From Delphinapterus leucas (Eukaryota > Chordata > Mammalia > Artiodactyla > Monodontidae), in contig NW_022098000.1 in assembly GCF_002288925.2 (NCBI RefSeq), positions 19,392,965-19,456,964 on the forward strand: a DNA stretch of 64,000 bases, written 5' to 3'. The position numbers and the translations under genes were made by a program. The notes under the pieces are model-generated. The model had not been told where the DNA came from. It ran no database searches and saw only the letters and a program-made list of their open reading frames with translations. Positions within the stretch are counted from its first letter, which is position 1; every line of letters begins with the position of its first letter. Shown here one piece after another: positions 33,890 through 46,190 of the stretch.

Positions 33890-36800
33890 TTTTTTTAACT
33901 CAACAGATCACCACATCAAAACAGAAAAACTAGGTAGCAAAGTCAAAAACACAAGATGACCTTTACAACAAAACAAAGGTGATGAAGTATCTTCAGGAAG
34001 CCCCAAATACAAGGACATGGAGAGAAACCACCAACAGCCACGAGACCTGTATGATATCAACATCTGTGCTGGAAGAAGCAGAGGGAAGCATCAGGTAACT
34101 GATAATGCTAAGCAAGGGGAACCTCAAAACGGACAATAGGTATTTTCTGGAGAGTATGGTGAGCCACTGTAAGAATAGTGTGTGAACCTGGAAGAGGTTT
34201 TGCCTTCTCCAATAGAGGGTGAACGCATGGAGCCTGTGATAGGAAGATCTGAAGGTAAATGGAGCAGAGTGCCCCCTTGTGAGCTCTAGAAATAAAGCAT
34301 CCAGAACAAAGCCCAACCCCCAACAGCGTGGAAGAGGAACTCCTGAGTGTCATCAAAATTGACTTGATACATAAAGATTAAGAATGTCCAGGGCTTCCCT
34401 GGTGGCACAGTGGTTGAGAGTCCGCCTGCCGATGCAGGGGACACGGGTTCGTGCCCCGGTCCGGGAAGATCCCACATGCCACAAAGTGGCTGGGCCCGTG
34501 AGCTATGGCCGCTGAGCCTGCGCATCCGGAGCCTGTGCTCTGCAACGGGAGAGGCCATAACAGTGAGAGGCCCACGTACCGCAAAAAAAAGAAAAAAAAA
34601 AAAAGAAAAAAGAATGTCCAGATAAGAGTGAGGGAGGGAAATAGAGCCAGAAAATCTCAAAAAAAAACCCCATAAACCCCACAAAAAACATTTAGCCATA
34701 TTTTTGAACATTGTATTAAAACAACAGAAATGAGAGCTCTGAGGTTAGAAAAACTTTCCTGAAAACCATCTTCTTCTAATTTCAAAAAAAAGTGAGCAAC
34801 AAAAAAGTCTTGAGATCAAGTTTCTTAGTTGTTTCAAGACATTAAAAATACTAATAAAGAGCAGGATAGCATTTCTATAAATAAGAAGAGTACATAAGAA
34901 ATACATTCTCGTAATTACATAGGACAAAATATATCAGAGTTAGAAACATTCAGTAATGAGTTGACTGAACTTAGAAAACTAGAAATAAAAGAAAAATAAT
35001 TTAAGAAAGACTCAACTAGAAGGATCATAAGAATGATTAAACATAACAGATAAAAAGGAAGAAAAATTCTAAATCATAAAGAAATGAATAAAGAGACAAT
35101 TTAAAAAAAAAGAGAGATGCATACTGAACATAGGCAAATAACATCAAACGTAACAGGTAATGAGAAGTTCTCAAGAAGAAAACTGAAGCACAGAAGAGGA
35201 TCAACACTAGAACATACAATCTAAGAACAGTTTACTGAAGAAAAGAAAAGAAACTTCAAAGAAACTACACACTGAAAGACAACACTACATTCCTCAAAAT
35301 GTCATGCCAGGATGATCAACACCAAGTCAACAAGGGATTAATGAAGAAGTACAACTTAGATGATCAGATTTTTGGACAGCAGTGCTTTATGCCAGAAGAA
35401 AATGGAGCAATATATGTGAATTACTAAAGGAAAGAAAATGCACCAACAATTTTATATCCAGTAAATCTGACTTTGAACCTTTAAGGGCATATTAACAGAT
35501 AGATTGACAAACTATTACTATGTAAGGACTCAGAGAATTGTACCCACGTTCCTAGGCTGTACTAGAGAACAGAGGTTAGACAACCAACATATGCAGAGGC
35601 ACTGATATAAGGACTGGGAGTGAAAATTCAATATGTATCATATAAAACTAAGACCAAATGAGAGTTTAAAAATGATAGAGACTATTACATAATGGCCATA
35701 TTCTCTGATAATAAAAAATGGTACAACCATAAACGTAAGAGAGAGTGAGAGGCCATGTGCAAAAATCACACACACTTTTCAGTAACTGTATTGGGATGAT
35801 AATATTACTGTTGCTATTCTTATGTTGTAGCATACATAACATCAAATAAAGAAAATTAATAATTATGCAATACTGAATCATCTCCCTTGCCCTTAAAAAC
35901 CATTGTTCTTGGTATGAAATAGAAGACATATAACACAGATTCTGACTTTGAATGGAAAATGTTAGTATGAACATATGACATTTTATCTTTAAACAGGTCC
36001 TAGTTCTTTCTACTGAAAAGGTCTAGAAATAATGGTCAACCCAAGAGCAGAGGGCATTGAGCATTACTAGCAGCTAGATGGGGGTCTTGAAATACCATTT
36101 CCACTAAAAGAAACAAGGGCTCCATAGTTAAATGGCTGATTCCAGATTCGATGTGGGAAATGTGTAAGATGTGCCTGGAAAAACTGCCATACAGATAATA
36201 AGGAACCTTCAAAGACTGTAAGTTCACATCAAAAGAACTCAAGAGCCAATTTGAAGAGGCTTCCACTGGTCAAATATGGAGTAATCTGAAACTTAATAAG
36301 AATAATCACTGCAATAGATTGTAACCTATAAGATAGGTATAGGTTTATGAATTAATAATTATATTTTTTAAATGGTCACCCTCAGAAATTGTTATGAAAA
36401 CATTCATTTTCTTGAGAACTGGTAAATCAAGTTAAGGAGTCAAGCATTTTATGCTGTCTTTCCAATAGCAATTGTACTATTGGATAACCAAATAATAAAT
36501 GAAGGGAAGCATTTATTTAAAAGGCTAACCTAATAAATGAAAAAGAAAGGAAATGACAGAATCAAAATAATACCATTTTGGAGCACCAGTGATGAATAGA
36601 TGTAGGTAATGAACATCAATAGCCTCAAGCATCGCAAAAAGATAAAATCAGGCAATATATCCTTCCTGATAAAAGAATAAACTACATGTATGGTCTTGCC
36701 AAAGGGATGGAAGCTGAATCTGATCAAAACTCTGAATTCCAATTGACAGAAAATATGAAGGACAGAGGATATGCTGATATGCACCATAAGTACCGGCAAT

Positions 36801-37170
36801 CAGTAAAATGCCAGTTATGGGAAATTCTACAGATCAAATGTCCTGGATTCTACAACAAATAAATTGTAAGCAAAATAAAGGATGGAGGGACAACATGTAG
36901 CTTCAAGAAGACTAAAAGACACATCACATTTTAAAAATGGGCATGAATAAACCATAGTGCCTAGGGATAGTAACAATAGTATTATTTATTGAATAATAAA
37001 TATATAAGGAGACACAGGAAATAATCATAAGAGTCAGAAAAGTAATTATGGGAAGAAGGGGCAGATTGTAATTATGACTGGGGCAGAGAGGGTCTTATGA
37101 GGTGGTTGGAAAATTTTTAGTTCTCAATCCAAGTGTTGGTTGCAAGAGTATTCATCTTTAAATCGATTAC
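33890..37170 (+). mobile_element. Old L1M/HAL1-like element, interrupted
   Basis: The stretch carries phrases of ancient L1-type elements in the plus orientation. These are 'tgccagaagaaaatggagca', 'aaaatgcaccaacaatttta' and 'tatccagtaaatctgac' near 35.4 kb, a 3'UTR-like portion near 36.8-36.95 kb, and 'tcccaatccaagtgttggtt'-type terminal sequence near 37.1 kb. It is heavily diverged with no usable reading frame, and a CHR SINE sits inside it at 34391-34609. Whether it is one insertion or several adjacent old LINE pieces cannot be decided by eye. Confidence 0.5.
34391..34609 (+). mobile_element. CHR-family SINE
   Basis: Full-length CHR SINE from GGGCTTCCCTGGTGGCACAG to GCCCACGTACCGC, with an A-rich tail broken by G residues. 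Box A and box B (GGTTCGTGCCC) are present. An 11-bp target duplication, aagaatgtcca, lies at 34380-34390 and 34610-34620. Frames on both strands here are repeat-derived. Confidence 0.95.
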
Positions 37171-38889
37171 ATATATTTATTTTTATAATATAATATATAT
37201 TATATTTATAATACATAATTATTAGCCATAGATTTGCTCATTGTGGTTTTCCATATCTATATTTACTTCATAATACAAAGACTTTTAAAAGGTGTTATGT
37301 GTTATAGAGGGCTTAAATAAAGGTGTGTTAAATATTTTGAGATTAAAAAGTAGTGACCCATTAAAAAACTAATGACCCTGATATTTTGGTATATTTCACT
37401 ATATAATTAGCAACCATTTCAAAGGAGCTTTGCAAATATTTGCAAAGTATGAATAATAGCACCACTGTTCAACTAAAATTATAATATGCCTTAGTAACTA
37501 ATTTTAAGGGAAAATATTTAAATAATTTCCAGTGTATTTTAAAAATCATTGTACTTAAAATTGCATTCATTAATTATTGTGGAAATATGGAGCTAGAGGG
37601 GATTATGAAATATCACTTACCCATCTCCTTTTCTCAGGGCAGAACTACATGAATATTATCTCAAAATGGTATTTGATTTTTTTCTTTCCTCCTTCCTCTC
37701 TTACCTTTCTCTCACTCACCTCTTCTTTCTACTCTTGCAAAGTACCAGGAAGCTAACGAAATTTAAGCTTTAAGGGATTCCCTTGCACAAGCACTTCCCA
37801 AGGCTCTAGTAGGGTCCCTAGACATCTGTCTACAAAAGAATCAAAGTAAGAGATTTTGACCACAAGTAGTCAAGATTTGTCTTTTTCCTGTTGGTCAGAT
37901 ATCTTCTCATATATCTGGTGTTGCTGTGTGACTGCAGCCATTTTTGGGAAGCTACAGTGAAACTAAGTTGACAATATAGCAGGTTGGTTTAGGGGGATAT
38001 TTGCTGGTTCGTACTCTCTTCAATTTCTACATAAGTTATTGCTTCCTGTCCTAGTGGAGGAATGGCTTCCAAGAATACTCTACTGTGCTGAGTTATCATG
38101 ATGATATGAAGGGGTAGGATCCAAAGTCAGATCACTGTGTGAAGATGTCTGATAGCAACAGGTACTGGAAGTATATATAGGTTCTGAAGAAGGTACACAC
38201 GCTATGTAGAGACTTTGGTTCCCAGTGGAACCTAGCCAAAACAAAAGGAATAGTCTCAGCAATACAAAGCAAGCACACTTTTCCTTTTTTTGGTGAGAAT
38301 GATACAAACTGAATTCATCAAAATCCCAGTATTTATGTTTGCAATATTAATCAGTTTTTTTAAAAAAATATAATTTGTTGCAATTTCTTTTCCTCATTCT
38401 AAATAGATGCTTTTATTCCTAAACTGTATTCCAGTTTTATATTCTTTCTCTTAAAACAGAGTCCAAAGTTGCTAAAGATTCAGGTCTTACAAAACCAGCA
38501 TCTGCCTCTCTTCTCACTAGAGAGTAGTAGGTGAATGGAAGGCATATTAATTTCTTTTTCTTACTTCATCCTCCATTGTTAATGGACAGAGGTTAAAAGG
38601 ATAAAGAAGAGCCTTAATTTTGGAATGAACTATGTGAATGGATTTCTTATCTCTCACCAACATTTTACAGGCAGAGTATGTTCATGCCCAGGCCAATACT
38701 GGGCTCATTTTTGCAATGAAAAATCGATTCTTTGATTAGAAAGAATGCCACCCTTGAGTTAAAAGAAGTCTGCCCAGAAGTCAGGCATTTCTTTCTACAA
38801 GAAAAAGAGGCAATAATATCACATCATACTAACATGTCAGACTTTGATAGAGGGACTCTATTTAAAAAGTACCTATTGAAGTCACTAAT
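37171..38889. other. No gene recognised
   Basis: About 1.7 kb of AT-rich sequence with a TATA/TTATAA-rich patch at 37.17-37.23 kb. Short frames have no recognisable domain. Confidence 0.45.
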
Positions 38890-39112
38890 TTTAGAGGTTT
38901 TTCATACCCAAGGGTATTCAATTCTCACAAAAGCCCTGGAAAGGAAACACTGTCGTGCACATTTTTTTAGGTGAGAAAACAAGCTCAAGGATATTATGCT
39001 CCTGCTACAAATCAGTAGCAAAGTAAACTGTCTGGCCTCAGTTTCCTTATCTGGGCAAATACGATGTCTGACTAGAGGATCTTGCAACCCCCAAAGTCTG
39101 GGATTCTATGAG
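38890..39112. mobile_element. MIR-like fragments
   Basis: An antisense MIR-like piece ('tattcaattctcacaaaagc', 'ttaggtgagaaaacaagctc') is followed by a sense-type piece ('ggcctcagtttccttatctg', then 'ctgggattctatgag'). Both are old SINE relics with opposite apparent orientation. Confidence 0.5.
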
Positions 39113-39444
39113 GCCAAGTAAGCAAACATTATAATCTCCCTTGTTATCTCATTCCCATGTCATATAACTTGGGAAATCCATCTCGATTTCCTTGTGCCTC
39201 ATCTAAATTTAGTAATAATTAAAATCCATCTCCTCTCAATCTGTCCTTTGCAGAGGTGTAAAACAGCTAGTTTGTCACAATCTTGCACAATAGTTTTATG
39301 TTATGATGACAGAAGCAAAAGCAAGTAGGGAGGAATGAAGAAGCTCTTGAAGGAACACCTAGTAAGAAATTCTGCAGCTTCATCTCCTCCGAAATAACCT
39401 CAGCAAGTAATAGAAGAAAAATAATAATGTTTTATTTTTCTCAC

Positions 39445-39503
39445 CTCTCAGGTATAGTAAGTGTGAATATCTCATCTCTCAGGTATAATAAGTGTGAATA
39501 TCT
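39445..39503 (+). repeat. 31-bp tandem duplication
   Basis: The 28-base segment starting ctctcaggtatagtaagtg recurs 31 bases downstream (39445-39472 and 39476-39503) with a single G/A difference. Confidence 0.93.
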
Positions 39504-40684
39504 AAAGCTAGAGAGATTTAAGTAATATATAAGTAATAAGCTTCTTGACGAATACCTTTAAAAGGCATGTGGAAAGAGACTGTGGATTTCCTTCCTTGGC
39601 TCTCTGTGTAAAATCAGAAGATGTTTTTGCCAATGTGGCAATAAGAATCTGGACCAGGGAGCCACTGGGGGCTGGGAGTGGAGAGAGGCTTCCACCATAG
39701 GGAGCTCTGACTCTGTGATGTCTTGGTGGGTTCTGGTGGGCTTTCAGACTGCAGCTTCACCTCTGCTGTTGTCATTATTGCATCTATCTCTGATTCTGTC
39801 TCTTCTGCCTGGCGGTGGGCTCTGCAACTGCTCTGGCTGCAGTTTCTTTGTCAGAGATTTGCCCTCTTGACACATCCAAATGAAAAAGTTACAGCACTAA
39901 AAGAAGATTGGTGACAGACCCCACAATTTCATTCCCTGTAGTAGGTCCTGAAATCTTATCTACATGTCATCTGGCTAATCAGAGGTCCATGGTGAGATCT
40001 GTCAGAGATTTGTTTTAAAAAAGAAATTCAGACACAGTAGACAAGAGAATTGGAATGCTTTCGCCTGTCTTGTGGCGGCTACCAGCAGTGTCTATTATCA
40101 TGTGAGTGCCATCTTGAGGCTGTGGGGAAAGAGGAAGCTCTGGGTGGCCTCCTAAGGACATGGTTCAGGTGAGAGGACTCCCCCTCCCCTCCCTCAACAA
40201 CAGAAAACAAAAAGTTACCCACCACCAATAGCAAAAAGCAGATACCAGGTAAAAACATGACAGGTGAACATCAGTCTAAACTGGTTCTTCAGAGAATATA
40301 ATGAAATTCAGGAATGACACACAATTAGTGATGCAGATGGTGCCAAATGGGGTAACTACATCTTTAAAAAAAGGTTGGAGAGTCATACATGTAACCAAGC
40401 CAATAAAATCTCCAAGCAGAACATCCTTTTTTTTTTTACTTATGGAATTTATAAAACTATGGAAATTAAAAGATTTACATCTATAATTCTTGGGTCTGAA
40501 AAAACAACTCAGTTCCTTGGAAGCTCTTGACTCTTTTCCTCTTAATAAAGTACAAAGTGCATTGGCCTTGTAGTCAAACCTTACCAGAGATGGGAACATA
40601 GACATTTATCAAACTCTTTGCCAAATCAATCCATGATACTAAGGAAATCATCTTTGGAAGTTGCACAAGAGGAAGTAAAACTCA
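39504..40684. other. No gene recognised
   Basis: About 1.2 kb of unassigned sequence. Frames at 39723-39914 and 40276-40605 lack any domain or supporting context. Confidence 0.45.
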
Positions 40685-40932
40685 GTGGGTAAGGGCACAG
40701 TTGCAGACCTCAAGTGTCTGAATTCCAATCCTGGCTCTGCCACTCATAAGTTTTTTTCACCCTGGACAAGCTACTTAGCTTCTCTCTGTATCTACTGACT
40801 CATCTGTAACAATGGAATGATGGTAATAATCTGCGGACATCATGGTATTGTAGAGGATTAGAAGCATCAATACAAAGTGTCTGACATAAGAAACATTCCA
40901 TAAATATTATTATTGTTGTTATTGTTGTTATT
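40685..40932 (+). mobile_element. MIR element with TTG-repeat tail
   Basis: Well-preserved MIR order: 'aattccaatcctggctctgc', 'cactcataag', 'gacaagctacttagcttctc', 'gactcatctgtaacaatgga' and 'taaatattattattg'. A short (ATTGTTGTT)n stretch follows. Confidence 0.8.
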
Positions 40933-40954
40933 TTAATCTTATCACTTGGGATAG

Positions 40955-41310
40955 GCTCTATTAATCTATGTAATAACCATCCCCAATATCTGAAGCATTA
41001 AAACAAGGAAGGTTTATTTCTCACTCATACTATACTTCCATTGGCAGAGAAGAGTTCCTCATCAGTTATTCATGGACCCTAACTAATGGAACAGCTACCA
41101 TCCTGGATATCGATGGTTGATGTAGCAGAGGGAAGAGAACTTTGAAGGGTCTGGAGTCAACATTCAAATATCCCAACCCAGAAGAAACACACGTCACCTT
41201 TCTCAAAACTCATTGGCCACAAACAAGACACTTGGTCCCATTAAATAACAAGGGTAGTAGGAGATGCAAACTTTTTATGTGCCTAGAAGGAGAAACTCTG
41301 TAACTGGGGA
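40955..41310 (-). mobile_element. Ancient MLT1-like LTR fragment
   Basis: Phrases such as 'gaaggtttatttctcactca', 'aaaactcattggccacaaac' and 'aagacacttggtccc' recall the complement of an MLT1-type MaLR LTR. It is very diverged and the family call is tentative. Confidence 0.4.
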
Positions 41311-41559
41311 AAAATATTAATACCTACCATTATTTTATTATAGTAGCAGTAGTAGTGGTGGTGGGGGTAGCATCATGCTAAATTAATTCTTCAAGATGCT
41401 TATTATGATCTACTTACTAGAATGAGATATTCCTATGTGAAAGAAAGACTTGGACCAAAAAAGGCTATATTTATGTGCTTCATTCTCATCAATGCAACAT
41501 TTAGTTGCAGACTAAATAACATCACTTGAACATTTGTTAGGTATCAGAAAATACCCTAG

Positions 41560-41722
41560 TTGGTTTCATATGACTTTACACATAAATCTAACAACCCTAA
41601 AAGGCAAGTACTTTTAACTCATTTTCACAGGTGAAGAAGCAACACTGGAGAAATTACATAATTTACCCAGTGACACAGCAAGTAAGTATGGAGCCAGATT
41701 TTGGATTCAAATCTACCTGACT
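41560..41722 (-). mobile_element. MIR-like fragment
   Basis: Antisense MIR core: 'actcattttcacaggtgaag', 'gagaaattacataatttacc', 'cagtgacacagcaagtaagt' and 'ggagccagattttggattc'. Confidence 0.65.
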
Positions 41723-42603
41723 CAATGTGATAATATTTATTTATTTACATCTTTATTGGAGTGTAATTGCTTTACAATGGTGTGTTAGTTTCTGCTTTAC
41801 AACAAAGTGAATCACCTATATGTATACATATATCCCCATATCCCCTCCTTCTTGCGTCTTCCTCCCACTTTCCCTATCCCACTCCTCTAGGTAGTCGCAA
41901 AGCACAGAGCTGATCTCCCTGTGCTATGGAGCTGCTTCTCACTAGCTATCTATTATACATTTGGTAGTGTATAAATGTCCATGCCAACTTCTCACTTTGT
42001 CCCAGCTTACCTTTCCTACTCCCTGTGTCCTAAATTTCATTCTTTATGTCTGCATCTTTATTCCTGTCCTGCCCCTAGATTCATCAGAACCATTTTTTTT
42101 GGATTCCATATATATGTGTTAGCATATGGTATTTGTTTTTCTCTTTCGGACTTACTTCACTCTGTATGACAGACTCCAGGTCCATCCACCTCATTACAAA
42201 TAACTCAATTTCGTTTCTTTTCATGGCTGAGTAATATTCCATTGCATATATGTGTCACATCTTCTTTATCCATTCATCTGTCGATGGACACTTAGGTTGC
42301 TTCCATGTCTTGGCTATTGTAAATAGTGCTACAATGAATACTGTGGTACATGGCTCGTTTTGAATTATGGTTTTCTCAGGGCATATGCCCAGTAGTGGGA
42401 TTGCTGGGTCATAAGGTAGTTCTATTTTTAGTTTTTTAAGGAACCTCCACACTGTTCTCCATAGTGGCTGTATCAATTTACATTCCCACCAACAGTGCAA
42501 GAGGGCTCCCTTTTCTCCATACCCTCTCCAGCAATTTATTGTTTGTAGATTTTTTGATGATGGCCACTCTGACTGGTGTGAAGTGATACCTCATTGTAGT
42601 TTT

Positions 42604-42802
42604 TTTTTTTGCGGTACGCGGGCCTCTCACTGCTGTGGCCTATCCCGTTGTGGAGCACAGGCTCCGGACGCGGAGGCTCAGTGGCCATGGTTCACGGGCC
42701 CAGCCTCTCCACGGCATGTGGGATCTTCCCAGACCGGGGCACGAACCCATGTCCCCTGCATCGGCAGGCGGACTCTCAACCACTGCGCCACCAAGGAAGC
42801 CC
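42604..42802 (-). mobile_element. CHR-family SINE inside L1 ORF2
   Basis: A complete minus-strand CHR SINE, read on the plus strand as a T-run, then 'gcggtacgcgggcctctcac' through to 'ctgcgccaccaaggaagccc'. A perfect 15-bp target duplication, cctcattgtagtttt, of L1 origin lies at 42589-42603 and 42803-42817. The SINE is therefore younger than the L1. Confidence 0.96.
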
Positions 42803-43301
42803 CCTCATTGTAGTTTTGGTTTGCATTTCTCTAATGATTAGTGATGTTGAGCATCCTTTCATATGTTTGTTGGCAATCTGTATATCTTCTTTGGAGAAAT
42901 GTCTATTTAGGTCTTCTGCCTATTTTCGGATTGGGATTTTTTTTTTTTTTTTGATATTAAGCTGCATGAGCTCCTTGTATATTTTGGAGATTAATCCTTT
43001 GTCAGTTGCCTTGTTTGCAAATATTTTCTCCCATTCTGAGGGTTGTCTTTTCGTCTTGTTTATGTTTTCCTTTGCTGTGCAAAAGCTTTTAAGTTTCATT
43101 AGGTCCCATTTGTTTATTTTTGTTTTTATTTCCCTTTCTCTAGGAGGTGGGTCATAAAGGATCTTGCTGTGATTGATGTCATAGACTGTTCTGCCTATGT
43201 TATCCTCTAAGAGTTTTATAGTGTCTGGTCTTCCATTTAGGTCTTTAATCCATTTTGAGTTTATTTTTGTGTATGGTGTTAGGGAGTGTTCTAATTTCAT
43301 T

Positions 43302-43311
43302 NNNNNNNNNN
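43302..43311. other. Assembly gap (10 N) in L1 ORF2
   Basis: Ten N residues lie in the ORF2 remnant. In the related L1 at 12.85 kb the bases on the two sides of the gap are directly adjacent, so the gap is probably a placeholder with no or few missing bases. Confidence 0.85.
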
Positions 43312-46190
43312 CTTTTACATGTAGCTGTCCAGTTTTCCCAGCACCACTTATTGAAGAAGCTGTCTTTTCTGCATTGTTTATTCTTTCCTCCTTTATCAAA
43401 GATAAGGTGACCATATGTGCATGGGTTTATCTCTGGGCTTTCTATCCTGTTCCATTGATCTATATTTCTGTTTTTGTGCCAGTACCATACTGTCTTGATT
43501 ACTGTAGCTCTGTGGTATTGTCTGAAGTCAGGGAGCCTGATTCTTCCAGCTCCATTTTCCTTTCTCAAGATTGCTTTGGCTATTCAGGGTCTTTTGTGTT
43601 TCCATACAAATTGTGAAATTTTTTGCTCTACTTCTTTGAAAAATGGCATTGGTAGTTTGATAGGGACTGCATTGAATCTGTAGATTGCTTTGGTTAGTAT
43701 AGTCATTTTCACAATGTTGATTCGTCCAATCCAAGAACATGGTATATCTCTCCAATTGTTTATATCATCTTTAATTTCTTTCATCAGTGTCATAGTTTTC
43801 TGCAAACAGGTCTTTTTTCCCCTTAGGTAGGTTTATTCCTAGGTATTTTATTCTTTTTGTTGCAATGGTAAATGGGAGTGTTTCCTTAATTTCTCTTTCA
43901 GATTTTTCATCATTAGTGTATAGGAATGCAAGAGATTTCTGTGCTTTAATTTTGTATCCTGCTACTTTACCAAATTCATTAATTAGCTCTAGTAGTTTTC
44001 TGGTAGCAACTTTAGGATTCTCTATGTATAGTATCATGTCATCTGCAAACAGTGACAGTTTTACTTCTTCTTTTCTGATTTGGATTCTTTTATTTCTTTT
44101 ACTTCTCTGATTGCTGTGGCTAAAACTTCCAAAACTATGTTGAATAATAGTGGTGAGAGTGGGCAACCTTGTCTTGCTCCTGATTTTAGTGGAAATGGTT
44201 TCAGTTTTCACTATTGAGAATGATGTTGGCTGTGGGTTTGTCATATATGGCCTTTATTATGTTGAAGTAGCTTCCCTCTATGCCTACATTCTAGAGGGTT
44301 ATCATAAATGGGTTTTGAATTTTGTCAAAAGCTTTTTCTGCATCTATTGAGATGATCATATGGTTTTTCTCCTTCAATTTGTTAATATGGTTTATCATAT
44401 TGATTGTTTTGTGTATGCTGAAGAATTCTTGCATTCCTGGGATAAACCCCACTTGATCATGGTGTCTGATCCTTTTAATGTGCTGTTGAATTCTGTTTGC
44501 TAGTATTCTGTTGAGGATTTTTGAATCTACGTTCATCAGTGATATTGGCCTGTAATTTTCGTTCTTTGTGACATCTTTGTCTGGTTTTGGTATCAGGGTG
44601 ATGGTGGCCTTGTAGAATGAGTTTGGAAGTGTTCTGCCCTCGGCCCTATTTTGGAAGAGTTTGAGAAGGATAGGTGTTAGCTCTTCTCTAAATGTTTGAT
44701 AGAATTCGCCTGTGAAGCCATCTTGTCCTGGGCTTTTGTTTGTTGGAAGATGTTTAATCACAGTTTCAATTTCAGTGCTTGTGATTGGGTGTTTATATTT
44801 TCTATTTCTTCCTGGTTCAGTCTCGGAAGGTTGGGTTTTTCTAAGAATTTGTCCATATCTACCAGGTTGTCCATGTTATTGGCATATAGTTGTTTGTAGT
44901 AATCTCTCGTGATCCTTTGTATTTCTGCAGTGTCATTTGTTAGTTCTTTTTCATTTCTAATTCTGTTGATGTGAGTCTTCTCCCTTTTTCTCTTGATGAA
45001 TCTGGCTAATGGTTTATCCATTTTGTTTATCTTCTCAAAGAATCAGCTTTCAGTTTTATTGATCTTTCTTATTGTTTCCTTCATTTCTTTTTCATTTCTT
45101 TCTGATCAGGTCTTTATGATTTCTTTCCTTCTGCTAACTTTCGGGTTTTTTTCTTCTTTCTCGAATTGCTTTAGGTATAAGTTTAGGTTGTTTATTTGAG
45201 ATTTTTTTTTGTTTCTTTAGGTAGGATTGTATTACTATAAACTTCCCTCTTAGAACTGCTTTTGCTGCATCCCATAGGTTTTGGGTCATCGTGTTTTCAT
45301 TGTCATTTATTTCTAGGTATTTTTTGATTTCCTATTTGATTTCTTCAGTTATCTCTTGGTTATTTAGTAGTGTATTGTTTAGCTCCATGTGTTTGTATTG
45401 TTTACAGATTTTTTTTCTGTAATTCATATCTAGTCTTATAGCACTGTGGTTGAAAAAGATACTTGATGTAATTTCAATTGTCTTAAATTTACCAAGGCTT
45501 GATTTGTGACCCAAGGTATGATCTATCCTAGAGAATGTTCCATGAGCATTTGAGAAGAAAATGTATTCTGTTGTTTTTGGATGGAATGTCCTATACATAT
45601 CAATTAAGTCCATCTTGTTTAATGTGTCATTTAAAGCTTGTGTTTCCTTATTTATTTTTATTTTGGATGATCTCTTGGTTGGTGAAAGTGGGGTGTTCAA
45701 GTCCCCTACTATTATTGTGTTACTGTCGATTTCCCCTTTTATGGCTGTTAGCATTTGCCTTATGTATTGAGGTGCTCCTCTGTTGAGTGCATAAATATTT
45801 ACAATTGTTATATCTTCTTCTTGGATTGATTCCTTGATCACTATGTAGTGTCCTTCTTTGTCCCAGGTAATAGTCTTTTTCTTAAAGTCTATTTTTTCTG
45901 ATATGAGAATTGCTACTCCAGCTTTCTTTTGATTTCCATTTGCAGGGAATATCTTTTTCGATCCTGTCACTTTCAGTCTGTATGTCTCCCTAGGTCTGAA
46001 GTGGGTCTCTTGTAGACAGCATATGTATGGGTCTTGTTTTTGTTTCCATTCTGCCAGTCTATGTCTTTTAGTGGGAGCATTTAATCCATTTACATTTTAG
46101 GTAGTTATCGCTGTGTATCTTCCTATTACCATTTTCTTAATTGTTTTGGGTTTGTCTTTGTCGGTCTTTTCCTTCTCTTGTCTTTCCTGC

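Larger units (their letters stand above)
42099..46132 (-). pseudogene. L1 ORF2 remnant (endonuclease/reverse transcriptase)
   Basis: In an intact L1 this ORF encodes the protein that nicks the target and copies the RNA. The N-terminal endonuclease is readable: NVNGLNAPTKRHRLAEW, then ETHF, VGDLNTPLS and SRIDHTLGHK. The C-terminal SDH motif of this domain reads FNH, which replaces a catalytic Asp. The reverse transcriptase follows with [36 protein letters not shown] and the catalytic FADD at 44038-44049. The frame is broken: there is a stop about 12 codons in and several frameshifts between 45.0 and 42.9 kb. A SINE interrupts the C-terminal part. The usual stop codon is changed to CAA (42099-42101). 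Confidence 0.92.
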
